Assembly (NCBI RefSeq): GCF_030866765.1
Contig: NZ_CP133017.1
Span: forward strand, 6,662,001 to 6,726,000
Direction: 5' to 3'
Origin: Paenibacillus silvisoli
GTDB taxonomy: Bacteria; Bacillota; Bacilli; Paenibacillales; Paenibacillaceae
Length of the DNA stretch: 64,000 nucleotides
How positions within the stretch are numbered: the stretch's first letter is position 1; the number at the start of each line of letters is the position of its first letter. A program made the translations under genes and the position numbers. The notes beneath the pieces are model-generated. The model did not search any database and was not told the origin of the DNA. It worked only from the letters and a program-made list of their open reading frames with translations. Below are positions 16,055 through 25,169 of the stretch, one piece after another.

Positions 16055-17629
16055 TTACAAGCTCTGTTCGGTCACTCCCGTTACCGGATCGAAGGTCAGC
16101 ATCTTGGTTCCGATCTTATCGATGAAGAAGCGATCGTGGCTCACCGTAATGACCGCGCCGGGAAAATGGATCAGAGCTTGCTCCATGACTTGTATGCTCG
16201 TGAGGTCCAGATGGTTGGTTGGCTCGTCCAAGATAATAACGGCCGCACCCGAGAGAAGGCACTTCGCCAGTGCCACCCGAGCTTTCTGTCCGCCGGACAG
16301 ATTGCCGATTGCCTTGCTTAGATCCGCCTCCGAGAATTGCAGCATGGCTAGAAATTTGTTCACCTTTTTGCGCGGAGCGTCCAGTCCCAATCCATACGTA
16401 TTCACCGCGTGGCTGACGTTATCTTTAGGATCAAGCTCCTCCCACATCCGGTTAAAGTAGGCGTAGTTAACACCCTTCTCCCAGACAACCTCCCCGGATT
16501 CCGGTTTTTCCTGCCCGGTAAGCGCCTTAATGAGCGTGGACTTCCCGCTTCCGTTCGGTCCCACGATGACCAAGCGATCTTCCTTCTGAATATCGAAGCT
16601 AACGTTCTTGAAGATCTCCCTGCCCTCGTATGTCTGCCCGATCTTATTCACTTCGCATAGCTTGTCCGGAAAGCGCAGCCTCTCGTAGATGTCGGTAATC
16701 AGCACGTTAACTGGATGCGGCTCTATCCGCTTCTTGTTATCCGCCAGCTTACGCGAGAGCCGATCCTTCGAACCGGATTTACGGCTCGCACGATCGTCGA
16801 TCGCCTCGGACTCCATGAGCAGCAGCTCTTCCTCCCACTCGAACTGGCGGTCCAGTTCCTTTTTGCGCATCTTCTTCTTACGTACGTAATCTGTGTAGTT
16901 ACCTTCGTATTCTTGAAAATGATAGTTCTCGATCTCTATCGTGCGCGTGACGACCTTGTCGAGGAATTGCCGATCATGCGACACCAGGATCATGGCTCCC
17001 TTAAATCGGTATAACCACTGCTCCAGCCATGCGATCCCATCCAAATCTAAGTAATTCGTCGGCTCGTCGAGCAGAACGACATCGGGCAGCTCGATTAGCA
17101 TCTTAGCTAGCGCCGCGCAGTTACGCCATCCTCCGGACAGCTCATCGATCGGCTGGTTGCGGGACCTGTCGTTAAACCCCAGCTTCGTCAGCACCGTATT
17201 GATCTCGACAGAGACGTTCCAGCCATCGAGATGGTCCATCTGCTCGAATAGCTCCGCCTGTCTGGCGAGCAGCCTATCCATCTCGCTATCGTCGGCAACC
17301 ACACTCAGCTTATCTCCGACCTCTTGCAGCTCCCGTTCGATAAGCGTAACTTGCTCGAAGCAGGCTTCTAGCTCTTGCTGAACGGACAAGCTTCCCCTCA
17401 GTTCCGAGAATTGCGAGAAATATCCGATTCGCACCTGAGGATCTATCTCTACTCTGCCGGACGTCGGCTCTTCCTTACCCATAATGAGCTTAAATACCGT
17501 CGATTTGCCTGCGCCGTTCCGTCCGATTAGCCCGATACGTTCCCCTTGCATAACTCGAAAATAAATATCGCGGAAGATCATCGAGTCTTCATATTTCTTC
17601 GTGACGTTCTCCAAACGTATTACGCTCAT
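16055..17629 (-). CDS. ABC-F family ATPase (ribosome-associated)
   Basis: The 524-residue protein has two ABC domains and no membrane segments. Walker A sites are G-R-N-G-A-G-K-S-T (about 37-45) and G-P-N-G-S-G-K-S-T (about 350). Signature motifs are L-S-G-G-W-R and L-S-G-G-Q-K-A-R. Walker B sites are V-V-L-L-D-E-P-T-N and V-I-I-L-D-E-P-T-N-H-L-D. The inter-domain linker at about 240-310 is rich in Lys/Arg/Glu, as in ABC-F translation factors. Such proteins act at the ribosomal E site and some protect against antibiotics; no specific resistance can be claimed. Start at ATG 17629 after AAAGGGG. A diverged, rearranged fragment of a paralogue lies at 32981-33171. Confidence 0.9.
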   Translation of the reverse strand: MSVIRLENVTKKYEDSMIFRDIYFRVMQGERIGLIGRNGAGKSTVFKLIMGKEEPTSGRVEIDPQVRIGYFSQFSELRGSLSVQQELEACFEQVTLIERELQEVGDKLSVVADDSEMDRLLARQAELFEQMDHLDGWNVSVEINTVLTKLGFNDRSRNQPIDELSGGWRNCAALAKMLIELPDVVLLDEPTNYLDLDGIAWLEQWLYRFKGAMILVSHDRQFLDKVVTRTIEIENYHFQEYEGNYTDYVRKKKMRKKELDRQFEWEEELLLMESEAIDDRASRKSGSKDRLSRKLADNKKRIEPHPVNVLITDIYERLRFPDKLCEVNKIGQTYEGREIFKNVSFDIQKEDRLVIVGPNGSGKSTLIKALTGQEKPESGEVVWEKGVNYAYFNRMWEELDPKDNVSHAVNTYGLGLDAPRKKVNKFLAMLQFSEADLSKAIGNLSGGQKARVALAKCLLSGAAVIILDEPTNHLDLTSIQVMEQALIHFPGAVITVSHDRFFIDKIGTKMLTFDPVTGVTEQSL

Positions 17630-17689
17630 ACGATCCCCTTTCCAATTCCAACATGCTAACGTGATTATACCATGTCCCTTAGGGTGAAC

Positions 17690-17718
17690 TTGCAAATTAG
17701 CTCCATATACTGTAATAT
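17690..17718 (+). promoter_or_regulatory. Promoter candidate of tRNA-fMet
   Basis: TTGCAA and TAATAT are separated by 17 bases; the predicted start is about 40 bases before the tRNA. Confidence 0.5.
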
Positions 17719-17763
17719 GAGTTACCTAGCCAACATAAAGTTCAATATGTATGATTATTCTAT

Positions 17764-17840
17764 CGCGGGGTGGAGCAGCTCGGTAGCTCGTCGGGCTCAT
17801 AACCCGAAGGCCGCAGGTTCAAATCCTGCCCCCGCAACCA
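17764..17840 (+). tRNA. Initiator tRNA-fMet (CAU)
   Basis: A 77-base cloverleaf with encoded CCA. Two initiator marks are visible: the first acceptor pair is a C-A mismatch (CGCGGGG / CCCCGCA), and the anticodon stem ends in three G-C pairs (GGGCTCATAACCC). The anticodon is CAT. It stands alone with its own promoter and strong terminator. Confidence 0.97.
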
Positions 17841-17873
17841 ACTTGCCATTTATACTCGGTACTTACATAAGTG

Positions 17874-17911
17874 TGCCTTTAACCCGCGGAACGCGGATTA
17901 AAGGCATTTTT
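17874..17911 (+). terminator. Strong terminator after tRNA-fMet
   Basis: Arms GCCTTTAA / TTAAAGGC and CCGCG / CGCGG close on a three-base loop, with ATTTTTC following. Confidence 0.85.
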
Positions 17912-17920
17912 CTTTATCGT

Positions 17921-19474
17921 TCACTCTTCAATCACGCTTAACAATGCCCTTGCCTCTTCATGATCAGGATCGAGTACTACTAACTCGCGCAAGTAATTCG
18001 ACGCCTCTTCGACTAACTCTAACTCGAGACAACAAACAGCTAGACAATAATAGACGGTCGATACGACTTCATCTTGTTCTTCAAGGATCGATATTTCCAG
18101 AAACCGTTTGGACTCCTCGTACAAGCCCATCTCAAACAGTACCAACCCCGCGTCAAGCGCAAGATCGTACCGCTGCTCCATGACGTAGAACGAAGACCAC
18201 ATCCGCTGTATGCCAGTCAGAAGATCCTGCTTGTCTTCATCGTTCATATCCGAAATTAGACTGGAGATCCGCTTCGTGCTCTGAATGAAAAATTCCGCAT
18301 CGTATCCGCCCAAACGCCAAAAACTTAAGATTTGCTGCAGCTCCATGCTTTCTAAATTGCGATCCACCCATACCTTCATGCTATAAAATTCATCCGGTCC
18401 AAAGCGTTCGATAAATCGGCGATAAGCTAAACTCGTCTGGGGGTAGCCCATCGGTTGCTCCAAATTGAGAATGCAGCCCACATTAATATGCTTAAAATGA
18501 TGCGGTGGAAATAAAGCCGCCGCTCCTCTTTGTTTATAAACGTATTCAAGCGCGTGGTAGTTTGCCGTTAATGAAAAGCTGCCGTGCAGGATCAATTCCG
18601 GCGGTTCTGCGGATTGCAAATTTTCCAGCAAGTGATACCCTTTATCGGCCGTGACTAATAGAAATCCATTCTGCGACAGCTTGTTTAGCCGCTCCAAGCA
18701 ATTCAATCCTACGACGGGGAATAGAATATGCGAATCTTCGAGCTGCTCCTTGTAGACGGCAATGACATCACGGTAGGGATAGGTTTCTTGTTCGTACTCC
18801 GACGCCCGCCGATGCTCATAACGTAAAACGATTCGATCCAGCAATTCCGACGGTTTCATCCAGTCATTATGGTCCGGATATTCGACGTACACGTCCGCCT
18901 CATAAATCTGCCCATCGCCTATATAAAGCAGCTCTTGCGGAATGCTGTCAAAAAAGTAATTGGCAACAATAACTAACGGTTGTTGTAAGTCCCCTTGACC
19001 AATCGTTACGTCTGACAATATGAGGTTCAGGGCTGTATCATGGACAGCATCGAACCGCGAGAAGTCCAGAATCCCCTCGGCAATAAAAGCTTGCAGAGCG
19101 GGATGCTCCATCCAAGCCCGAACATTGCTCATCGCCAAGTCCGTCATTACATATCGGAACGGAGGCAATGGGATCCCAGCGTAATCTCTTAACCGGCATA
19201 ATCCGACCAGCACATGGTAAGCCAGACGTCCGGCTCCCGCTCCAAGCTCCACGATCGTCACTTGCTCCGAACCATGACCTTGATTCGCCCGATCTTGAAG
19301 AAAACCGAAAATCATTTCCGCGTATGCGGTCGCGATCATCGGATTGCTCGTTATGTATTGCGGTACTTGATCGTTGTTCCAGGCGTTCAATCCTTCTTCC
19401 TCGTAATATTGCCTCTGTAAGGCCCATATCGGCGCTTCGCTGAACCGATAACGCTGTTTTTGAATGACTGTCAT
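17921..19474 (-). CDS. MidA-like SAM-dependent methyltransferase with C-terminal TPR-like region
   Basis: In this 517-residue protein residues about 65-330 match the SAM-dependent methyltransferase fold of the PF02636/MidA type. The motifs seen are V-E-L-G-A-G-A-G-R-L-A (SAM loop, about 75-85) and I-V-A-N-Y-F-F-D-S-I-P-Q-E (about 168-180). The last 120 residues look like tetratricopeptide helices (A-L-D-A-G-L-V-L-F-E-M-G-L-Y-E-E-S-K, then L-V-V-L-D-P-D-H-E-E-A-R-A-L-L). MidA enzymes methylate an arginine in a complex I subunit, but the TPR tail suggests another protein substrate here. It is a single gene close to the tRNA-fMet terminator. Confidence 0.75.
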   Translation of the reverse strand: MTVIQKQRYRFSEAPIWALQRQYYEEEGLNAWNNDQVPQYITSNPMIATAYAEMIFGFLQDRANQGHGSEQVTIVELGAGAGRLAYHVLVGLCRLRDYAGIPLPPFRYVMTDLAMSNVRAWMEHPALQAFIAEGILDFSRFDAVHDTALNLILSDVTIGQGDLQQPLVIVANYFFDSIPQELLYIGDGQIYEADVYVEYPDHNDWMKPSELLDRIVLRYEHRRASEYEQETYPYRDVIAVYKEQLEDSHILFPVVGLNCLERLNKLSQNGFLLVTADKGYHLLENLQSAEPPELILHGSFSLTANYHALEYVYKQRGAAALFPPHHFKHINVGCILNLEQPMGYPQTSLAYRRFIERFGPDEFYSMKVWVDRNLESMELQQILSFWRLGGYDAEFFIQSTKRISSLISDMNDEDKQDLLTGIQRMWSSFYVMEQRYDLALDAGLVLFEMGLYEESKRFLEISILEEQDEVVSTVYYCLAVCCLELELVEEASNYLRELVVLDPDHEEARALLSVIEE

Positions 19475-19536
19475 GAATAGGTATCCTGTCTCTGTGAATT
19501 GTTGAACCTTGCTTACTTACATTATAACCAAAATAA

Positions 19537-19575
19537 AACGACCGTTCCCCGGTAAAATACCTGGAAGCGGTCGTT
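19537..19575 (-). terminator. Hairpin terminator downstream of the second MFS gene
   Basis: Arms AACGACCG / CGGTCGTT with an inner TTCC/GGAA extension and TTTTATTTTG on the minus strand. Between it and the MFS stop an open 15-codon tail ending I-F-S-G-G-I-R-L-E-K-K-stop is visible, perhaps a relic of another gene's end. Confidence 0.7.
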
Positions 19576-19646
19576 GCATGTTATTAATAGGCGTTACTTC
19601 TTCTCCAGGCGGATGCCGCCGCTGAAGATAACGTCGGGCTAGCGCA

Positions 19647-21104
19647 TTACAAGCCTGCGTCCATAACGACGGTCGGTTGAGTCGCTTGCTCCTTTGCCGG
19701 CCGCTTGAGCGTGAACGCTAGCAACAATCCTGCTGCCGCGAGGATGGCGATCAACAAATACGCGTTGTGAAACGCGTGCGCCATCGCATCCGGAACTGAC
19801 GTCTCCCCATTGCTCGTATAATGAGTGGTCCGGCTGACGAGCAGCGTCGTTAATCCCGCTATGGCGAATGATCCGACAACCTGCTGGGCGGCGCTTGTCA
19901 ACGAGGTCACCTTGCCAACCAATTCTTTGGGCGCCGTTTGGATTAAGTGCGTATTCAAGGCGATGAAAGACAGCCCTGTTCCGAACCCGATCAGCGCGCG
20001 AGGAGTCAAAAACAACCACGGGCTGTCGCTCGGATCGATGAGCGAGAACAGATAGGCGCCGATCGTAATCAATGTTAGCCCGCCGATGACTAGAGGGCGC
20101 GCGCCGATTCGGTCGAACAGCCGTCCGCTGAACGGCATCATGAACGCGGAAGCTAATGCCTGCGGCAGTGTCCATAATCCCGCCTCGAATGCGCTCATTC
20201 CCATCAAACGCTGCATGAAATACGGAATGGCGAAGATCAGCCCGAACATGGCGAATTGCATGACCCACTGCACCACGATCCCGCGAGTAAATTGCATGGA
20301 ACGAAAAACCTTCAATTCCAGCAAAGGATCTTTCTTGCGCCGGAGCTCGACGAAGGCAAATAAAACCATTGCTACGGCACCAACGATTAGACCGGCGATC
20401 GTCCTCGTGGAAGTCCATCCCTCTCCTGCCTCGCTCAACCCATACGACAGCCCGCCAAAAGCGAAAGGCGCTAGCGCGATGCCTGCGTAATCCAGCGGAG
20501 CCGAAGCTTTTTTCGGAAGATTCGGCAAGTATAGAACGCTCATGACCACCCCGGCGATTCCAACCGGAATATTGATTAGAAATATCCATTGCCAATCGAC
20601 GTAGTCGACCAGATACCCGGATACGACCGGACCGAGCGCCGGCGCGAGCAGCACTGGCAATCCCATCAAGCCCATGATTTTGCCCACCGATTCGGGGGGA
20701 CTGATTCGGTAAGTCATCGCGAAGGCGATCGGCATGACCATCCCGCCGCCGAGGCCTTGTACGATACGGAAGACGATCAACTGCTCCGCCGTGCCCGCGA
20801 ACGCGCAAAGAATCGAACCTAAGGTGAATAAGATAATCGACACGATAAACGTCCGCTTCGCCCCGAAGCGGTCGGAAAACCATCCCGCCATCGGAATCAC
20901 GACGGCCTGAGCTAACGAGTAGCCCGTAATTGTCCATTGAATGAGGCTTAATGAGCTATGCAGATCATCGGCGAGTACCGGAATGGCGACATTGACCGCC
21001 GTCGTATCCAGAATTACCATAAACAATCCGACGACAATTGCGATCAGCGGACCCAGGAGCGAACGGCCGGGTAAAGATTCGCCTTTATTGGCTTCTTCGG
21101 ACAT
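19647..21104 (-). CDS. MFS multidrug transporter, 14-TM DHA2 family
   Basis: The 485-residue pump carries D-T-T-A-V-N-V-A-I-P in helix 1, motif A (G-W-F-S-D-R-F-G-A-K-R) after helix 2 and motif C-type glycines (A-P-A-L-G-P-V-V-S-G) in helix 5. Start at ATG 21104 follows GGAGGAG; a TTG five codons earlier would use the Shine-Dalgarno bases as codons. It is divergent from a TetR regulator 161 bases away, the usual layout for an efflux pump and its repressor. Confidence 0.88.
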   Translation of the reverse strand: MSEEANKGESLPGRSLLGPLIAIVVGLFMVILDTTAVNVAIPVLADDLHSSLSLIQWTITGYSLAQAVVIPMAGWFSDRFGAKRTFIVSIILFTLGSILCAFAGTAEQLIVFRIVQGLGGGMVMPIAFAMTYRISPPESVGKIMGLMGLPVLLAPALGPVVSGYLVDYVDWQWIFLINIPVGIAGVVMSVLYLPNLPKKASAPLDYAGIALAPFAFGGLSYGLSEAGEGWTSTRTIAGLIVGAVAMVLFAFVELRRKKDPLLELKVFRSMQFTRGIVVQWVMQFAMFGLIFAIPYFMQRLMGMSAFEAGLWTLPQALASAFMMPFSGRLFDRIGARPLVIGGLTLITIGAYLFSLIDPSDSPWLFLTPRALIGFGTGLSFIALNTHLIQTAPKELVGKVTSLTSAAQQVVGSFAIAGLTTLLVSRTTHYTSNGETSVPDAMAHAFHNAYLLIAILAAAGLLLAFTLKRPAKEQATQPTVVMDAGL

Positions 21105-21265
21105 GTATATCTCCTCCAAGCGTAATTATTTGTTTGCAACTAAAATAGCACATGGATCTATACAAAGTAAACTAATTTTATAAAAAAAGTTTAAATAGTA
21201 AGTGGAGTTTATATTCTCTGCAAGATGCTCTATACTAAAGTTGGTTATCCAGGAGGTGTTGCGAA

Positions 21266-21970
21266 ATGTCGGAAACCCCATGCGATCCGTTATTCGAGAA
21301 ACGGGAAAAGCTTGTCCTGCGTTTAATGCCCTATGTCCAGCAACACGGCTTCAGCCCTTTGAAAATGGACGATGCGGCCAAATATATGGATATCAGTAAA
21401 GCGACGATGTATAAATATTTCGCTTCGAAAGACGAAATCGCGGAATGCATCATCGATAAATTCGCATTATTCGTGTCCAATCAAATGTTGTCGGAGGCTC
21501 CCCCGACACTGTCAACGGAGCCGCTCTCGCTGCCGTCCGCGGAGGAAAGGAAGTTCTACAACGAATCCTTTGCCCAAGCATTCAAGCTCACGATCAAGCT
21601 GTCTTTCTACTTGACGGATGTTTTGCTTCAGGATTTGAACGCAACCTATCCCAGCTTGTCGGCCAAGCTGGCGCAAGCCGTAGAGCTATGCAAGAGCAAG
21701 CTTGCCGACTACTTCGATAGCGGCATTCGGCTTGGCGTATTTTATCCGATCAATACGCGCATTTATCTCACTCAAGTCGACCTTGTCTCCCGAAAGCTGT
21801 GGGATCCCAAGTGGTTAATGCTTCAAAATTTCACGATGAAGCAGGCACTGATGGACTTCTACAAAACGATGAAGCACCAAGTTTTCTACGAGAAATGGAT
21901 GGACGAAGACGACGAAGCGATCGGCCTCTATTTCGATAAATTGATCGCGGCCATGCGCGCATACGATTGA
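21266..21970 (+). CDS. TetR/AcrR-family regulator
   Basis: The 234-residue protein has the helix-turn-helix at about 25-65 (M-D-D-A-A-K-Y-M-D-I-S-K-A-T-M-Y-K-Y-F-A-S-K-D-E) and a helical ligand domain after that. CAGGAGGTGTTGCGAA precedes the ATG. It lies between two DHA2 pumps, divergent to one and convergent to the other, and most likely controls the divergent one. Confidence 0.87.
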   Translation: MSETPCDPLFEKREKLVLRLMPYVQQHGFSPLKMDDAAKYMDISKATMYKYFASKDEIAECIIDKFALFVSNQMLSEAPPTLSTEPLSLPSAEERKFYNESFAQAFKLTIKLSFYLTDVLLQDLNATYPSLSAKLAQAVELCKSKLADYFDSGIRLGVFYPINTRIYLTQVDLVSRKLWDPKWLMLQNFTMKQALMDFYKTMKHQVFYEKWMDEDDEAIGLYFDKLIAAMRAYD

Positions 21971-21996
21971 TCCCGCATCTTGCGGAATACGCGTCA

Positions 21997-22027
21997 AAGA
22001 GCCTCCTTCGATATGAAGGAGGCTCTT
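21997..22027 (+). terminator. Terminator of the TetR gene
   Basis: Perfect 13-bp arms AAGAGCCTCCTTC / GAAGGAGGCTCTT, then TCTTATTTG. Confidence 0.85.
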
Positions 22028-22093
22028 CTTATTTGCGTTATTTATTGCCTGCGGTCAATTTTTCGCCGTCAGCTTGCCATTGCCTAAACCAAC

Positions 22094-23578
22094 TTAATGT
22101 CCCATGCCTTGTCGCGGCTCTTCGCCTTCAGGCGGCTTCGTACGGCGAATGAACAGGCCGATCACGAGCGCGAGAATACCAATGTACAAACCTACCCAGA
22201 ACGCGTTGTGCAAGCCCTCAACCATGCCTTTTAACGCTTCAATCGGATCTGCTGGATTGCTCGACCTCGCGAGATAATCACTCGTGCCGTTGGACATGAT
22301 GCTGATGAACAGCGCCACGCCGATTGCGCCGGCAACCTGCTGAAGCGTGTTCATAATCGCCGTTCCGTGTGGATACAGCGCACGCGGCAGCTGATTCAAC
22401 GCCGTCGTCTGCGCAGGCATCATCACAAGCGAAATACCGATCATCATAATGATGTGCACCAGGATGAGGTAGCCTTTCGTCGTCTCCATATCAACGCTAG
22501 TGAACATGTAAACCGCGGCGACTACAATAGCAAGACCCGGAATAACGAGTACACGCGGACCGAGCTTGTCGAACAACACGCCGGCTACGGGCGCCATCAT
22601 CCCGTTGACAATACCGCCTGGCAGCATAATCAGACCCGACGTAAAAGCCGTAAACATAAGCGGTCCCTGCAGGTATAGCGGCAGCAATGTCAACGTCGAA
22701 AACAACGTCATCATCATTACGAGCATAAGCACCGAAACGAGAGCAAACATGGGATACTTAAACGCGCGCATATCCATAACCGGACTTTTGAGCGCCAGCT
22801 GACGCCCAGCGAAGATCAGAATAGCAAGGACACCAACCGCAACCATCACGTAAACCTGCGGATCACTCCAGCCAAGGTCACCCGACTTACTAAATCCATA
22901 GACAACACCGCCGAAGCCAATTGTCGAAAGAATGATCGACAGGATGTCAACCTTCGGCTTCGTGATCCTCGATACGTTCTTCATGTAAAGAGCCGCGAAA
23001 ATAATCGAGAATGCCGCAAGCGGAATGACCAGGTAGAACAGCCAGCGCCATTCAAGCTGATCAAGAATGAGACCCGATACCGTTGGTCCGATTGCAGGCG
23101 CGACCATAATAACGAGACCGATCAATCCCATCGCTCCGCCGCGCTTCTCAGGCGGGTATATCGCAAGAATCGTGTTCATCATAACCGGCAGCATTAATCC
23201 GGTACCGAGCGCCTGCACGACACGCCCTACCAGCAGCACTTCAAAGCCCGGTGCGGCCGCCGCAATAATCGTACCTATCAGGAACAATGTCATCGCACCG
23301 ATGAACATCTGCCTTGTCGTGAACCATTCTTGTAAAATCGCCGTTACCGGCACGAGTACGCCAACCACCAGCATGTAGGCGGTAGATAGCCATTGAATCG
23401 TAGCAGGCGTTACATTCAATGCTTTGATCAAATCCGGAAAGGCATTACCGAGCAGCGTTTCGTTCAAAATCGCAACGAATGCGCCGATAACTAGCGCGAT
23501 CACAATCGGGGCTCGTTTGATTTTGCTCAAATCCGGCCCTTCTGCGCTCATTGCAGCAGCTTGATTAGCAGCTTCCAT
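22094..23578 (-). CDS. MFS multidrug transporter, 14-TM DHA2 family
   Basis: This 494-residue protein is related to the LmrB/MdeA branch. Helix 1 holds I-L-N-E-T-L-L-G-N-A-F-P, the loop after helix 2 is reduced (L-Q-E-W-F-T-T-R-Q), and helix 5 has A-P-A-I-G-P-T-V-S-G. Fourteen hydrophobic segments precede a short charged tail. It is the third DHA2 pump in 17 kb. The MarR gene just upstream on the same strand, 133 bases away, is a possible regulator. Confidence 0.87.
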   Translation of the reverse strand: MEAANQAAAMSAEGPDLSKIKRAPIVIALVIGAFVAILNETLLGNAFPDLIKALNVTPATIQWLSTAYMLVVGVLVPVTAILQEWFTTRQMFIGAMTLFLIGTIIAAAAPGFEVLLVGRVVQALGTGLMLPVMMNTILAIYPPEKRGGAMGLIGLVIMVAPAIGPTVSGLILDQLEWRWLFYLVIPLAAFSIIFAALYMKNVSRITKPKVDILSIILSTIGFGGVVYGFSKSGDLGWSDPQVYVMVAVGVLAILIFAGRQLALKSPVMDMRAFKYPMFALVSVLMLVMMMTLFSTLTLLPLYLQGPLMFTAFTSGLIMLPGGIVNGMMAPVAGVLFDKLGPRVLVIPGLAIVVAAVYMFTSVDMETTKGYLILVHIIMMIGISLVMMPAQTTALNQLPRALYPHGTAIMNTLQQVAGAIGVALFISIMSNGTSDYLARSSNPADPIEALKGMVEGLHNAFWVGLYIGILALVIGLFIRRTKPPEGEEPRQGMGH

Positions 23579-23711
23579 TGGAAATCGTTCTCCTCCTAAT
23601 TATATCTTTTCTCACGGCATCCGGCTTATATATTACCCGCCTAATGATATCGCATTATTGACGATTTCATCAACTTTTTCCATTTCCAAGGTCGTCTGTA
23701 ACGGCACGCTT

Positions 23712-24176
23712 CTATAAAAACCCTCGTAAACCCAACGTTTCGTGTAAGGGAAAGCCTCGAAGGAATCTTTCCAATATCGGGTTGATCCCATTGAGTTCAG
23801 TTTCTGAAACCATGCTTTGAATGTGATGATAGAATTGTTCTTCAACTGACTTTATTTTCTCAGCTGCATCCTGCCCTTTCTTCGTCAGCTGCAGCAAAAC
23901 AAATCGCGAGTCATCGGGGTGGGTCATCCTTTCAACATGCCCGTCCCTGATCATCCGTTCAACCAATCTTGACGGGCTTCCTGTCTCGCAAATCAGCAAT
24001 TTCCCCAAATCCTTTAAGGACAGCGGCTGCTTCATCTCCAGAACTCGGATGACCTCCGCTTGGGAAGCAGTAACCCCCACTTCTTTAAGGACCTCATTTA
24101 ACAAACGATTTCCATTACGCTGGACAGCCAGAATGAGGTAACGGAACTTCTCAACTTCTTCAAACCCTTTTTTCAA
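23712..24176 (-). CDS. MarR-family transcriptional regulator
   Basis: The 154-residue winged-helix protein has the core at about 35-105: L-S-L-K-D-L-G-K-L-L-I-C-E-T-G-S-P-S-R-L-V, then wing D-S-R-F-V-L-L-Q-L-T. One cysteine (I-C-E) precedes the recognition helix, so redox sensing is possible and unproven. It follows the MBL-fold gene by 18 bases in the same operon and probably binds the inverted repeat at 24937-24956. Confidence 0.85.
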   Translation of the reverse strand: MKKGFEEVEKFRYLILAVQRNGNRLLNEVLKEVGVTASQAEVIRVLEMKQPLSLKDLGKLLICETGSPSRLVERMIRDGHVERMTHPDDSRFVLLQLTKKGQDAAEKIKSVEEQFYHHIQSMVSETELNGINPILERFLRGFPLHETLGLRGFL

Positions 24177-24194
24177 TATGACTGCTCCTAACGT

Positions 24195-24896
24195 TTAACC
24201 TATTATTTGAGGCTTAATTTCGGGATCATGATTGGCTAAGGCCATCAGGCAATCCTCTCGTGCCATGAACGCCTTCGCCCATTGCAATGAGCGTTGCGCC
24301 GCTTTCTTATCGGTCGTCGACCCAGGCAGAATTCCTTGAGCGAACGATGCTGCCCCGTAGCCTACGTCACTCGCCAACAACCCCCACCCTTGCTTGGTGT
24401 GAACCAGTACTGAAAACTGGCCCTCACTATGCCCGGGCGTATGAACCAAATAAATGGAACCATCGTGAAAAAGGTCCAATCCCAGCTTATAGGGTCCGTA
24501 CGGGATTTCTGTCAATTCAAATGGAGCTACATTCACACCTTGCCACATTGATTTGATATAACCAATCCCACGTCGAGCCGCTTTCCACTCCGGTTGACTG
24601 ACGAGAATGTTCTTTGCCTCGGAAACGTGTTTAAGTCCGCTCACATGATCCGAATGCAAGTGGGTCAGCAGCACGTAATCAATATCGGCCGCTTGTATGC
24701 CATGACGGGACAGCTGTTCATGCACGGCCTCGCCTTCCGGCAATCGCCCCTTAAACATGGACGAAGCGAAAGCTCCCAAATGCTTTCGCTGATTTTCCCT
24801 TATCTCAGTGTGCCACCCGGTATCCACCAAAACTAATCCATTCGGATGCTCGATGAGGTAAACAGAAACGGGAACCCATTTTCTCGAGTGCACCAT
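24195..24896 (-). CDS. Metallo-beta-lactamase-fold hydrolase, N-acyl-homoserine-lactonase-like
   Basis: The 233-residue protein has the lactonase-type zinc motif H-L-H-S-D-H (T-H-L-H-S-D-H-V-S-G, about 78-87), a further His in H-T-P-G-H-S-E-G-Q (about 155-163) and Asp in A-S-D-V-G-Y. This matches the AHL-lactonase/quorum-quenching branch of the MBL superfamily. The chosen ATG has AGAGGA eight bases upstream. A much longer upstream frame crosses the promoter/operator and an rlmH-like repeat and is not credible. Typical family members have about 30 more N-terminal residues, so the start may be slightly truncated. Confidence 0.78.
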   Translation of the reverse strand: MVHSRKWVPVSVYLIEHPNGLVLVDTGWHTEIRENQRKHLGAFASSMFKGRLPEGEAVHEQLSRHGIQAADIDYVLLTHLHSDHVSGLKHVSEAKNILVSQPEWKAARRGIGYIKSMWQGVNVAPFELTEIPYGPYKLGLDLFHDGSIYLVHTPGHSEGQFSVLVHTKQGWGLLASDVGYGAASFAQGILPGSTTDKKAAQRSLQWAKAFMAREDCLMALANHDPEIKPQIIG

Positions 24897-24936
24897 GGAG
24901 ACATTCCTCTTTTCACATGCAAAATTAAATGATGTG

Positions 24937-24956
24937 TCACCTATATAAATAGGTGA
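24937..24956. promoter_or_regulatory. Inverted-repeat operator upstream of the MBL/MarR operon
   Basis: TCACCTAT-ATAA-ATAGGTGA is a perfect 8-4-8 repeat, 40 bases before the MBL start, flanked by GATGTGTCA direct copies. It is a likely binding site for the MarR protein of the operon. Confidence 0.6.
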
Positions 24957-24980
24957 TGATGTGTCATCTAATTTCAAGTG

Positions 24981-25030
24981 AAAACTTGCCGTTACTTGTG
25001 AGTTTTTCGCGCTGTCTATAACGGCTAGTT
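24981..25030 (-). repeat. rlmH-end-like attachment-site remnant, distal copy
   Basis: The core (24991-25008, minus strand CGAAAAACTCACAAGTAA) aligns with the last codons plus stop of rlmH. The flank after the stop resembles that of rlmH (CGGCAAGTTTT), and the other flank carries the CGCGCTGTCTATAACGGC block shared with the copies at 29.1 and 36.2 kb. The ends AAACTTGCCGTTA / TAACGGCTAGTTT are inverted copies. Same orientation as rlmH. Confidence 0.55.
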
Positions 25031-25169
25031 TAAGACCATTCTTATGGTATGACCTTTTCTTTGCCTCCCGCGATGCGAATGAGTTATAACACCGGCTCCA
25101 ACCGTCAATAGTGTTATTATCGAGCCATACGACAGTCCCTACCACAAATTGAAACAAGGAGTTCACCCA

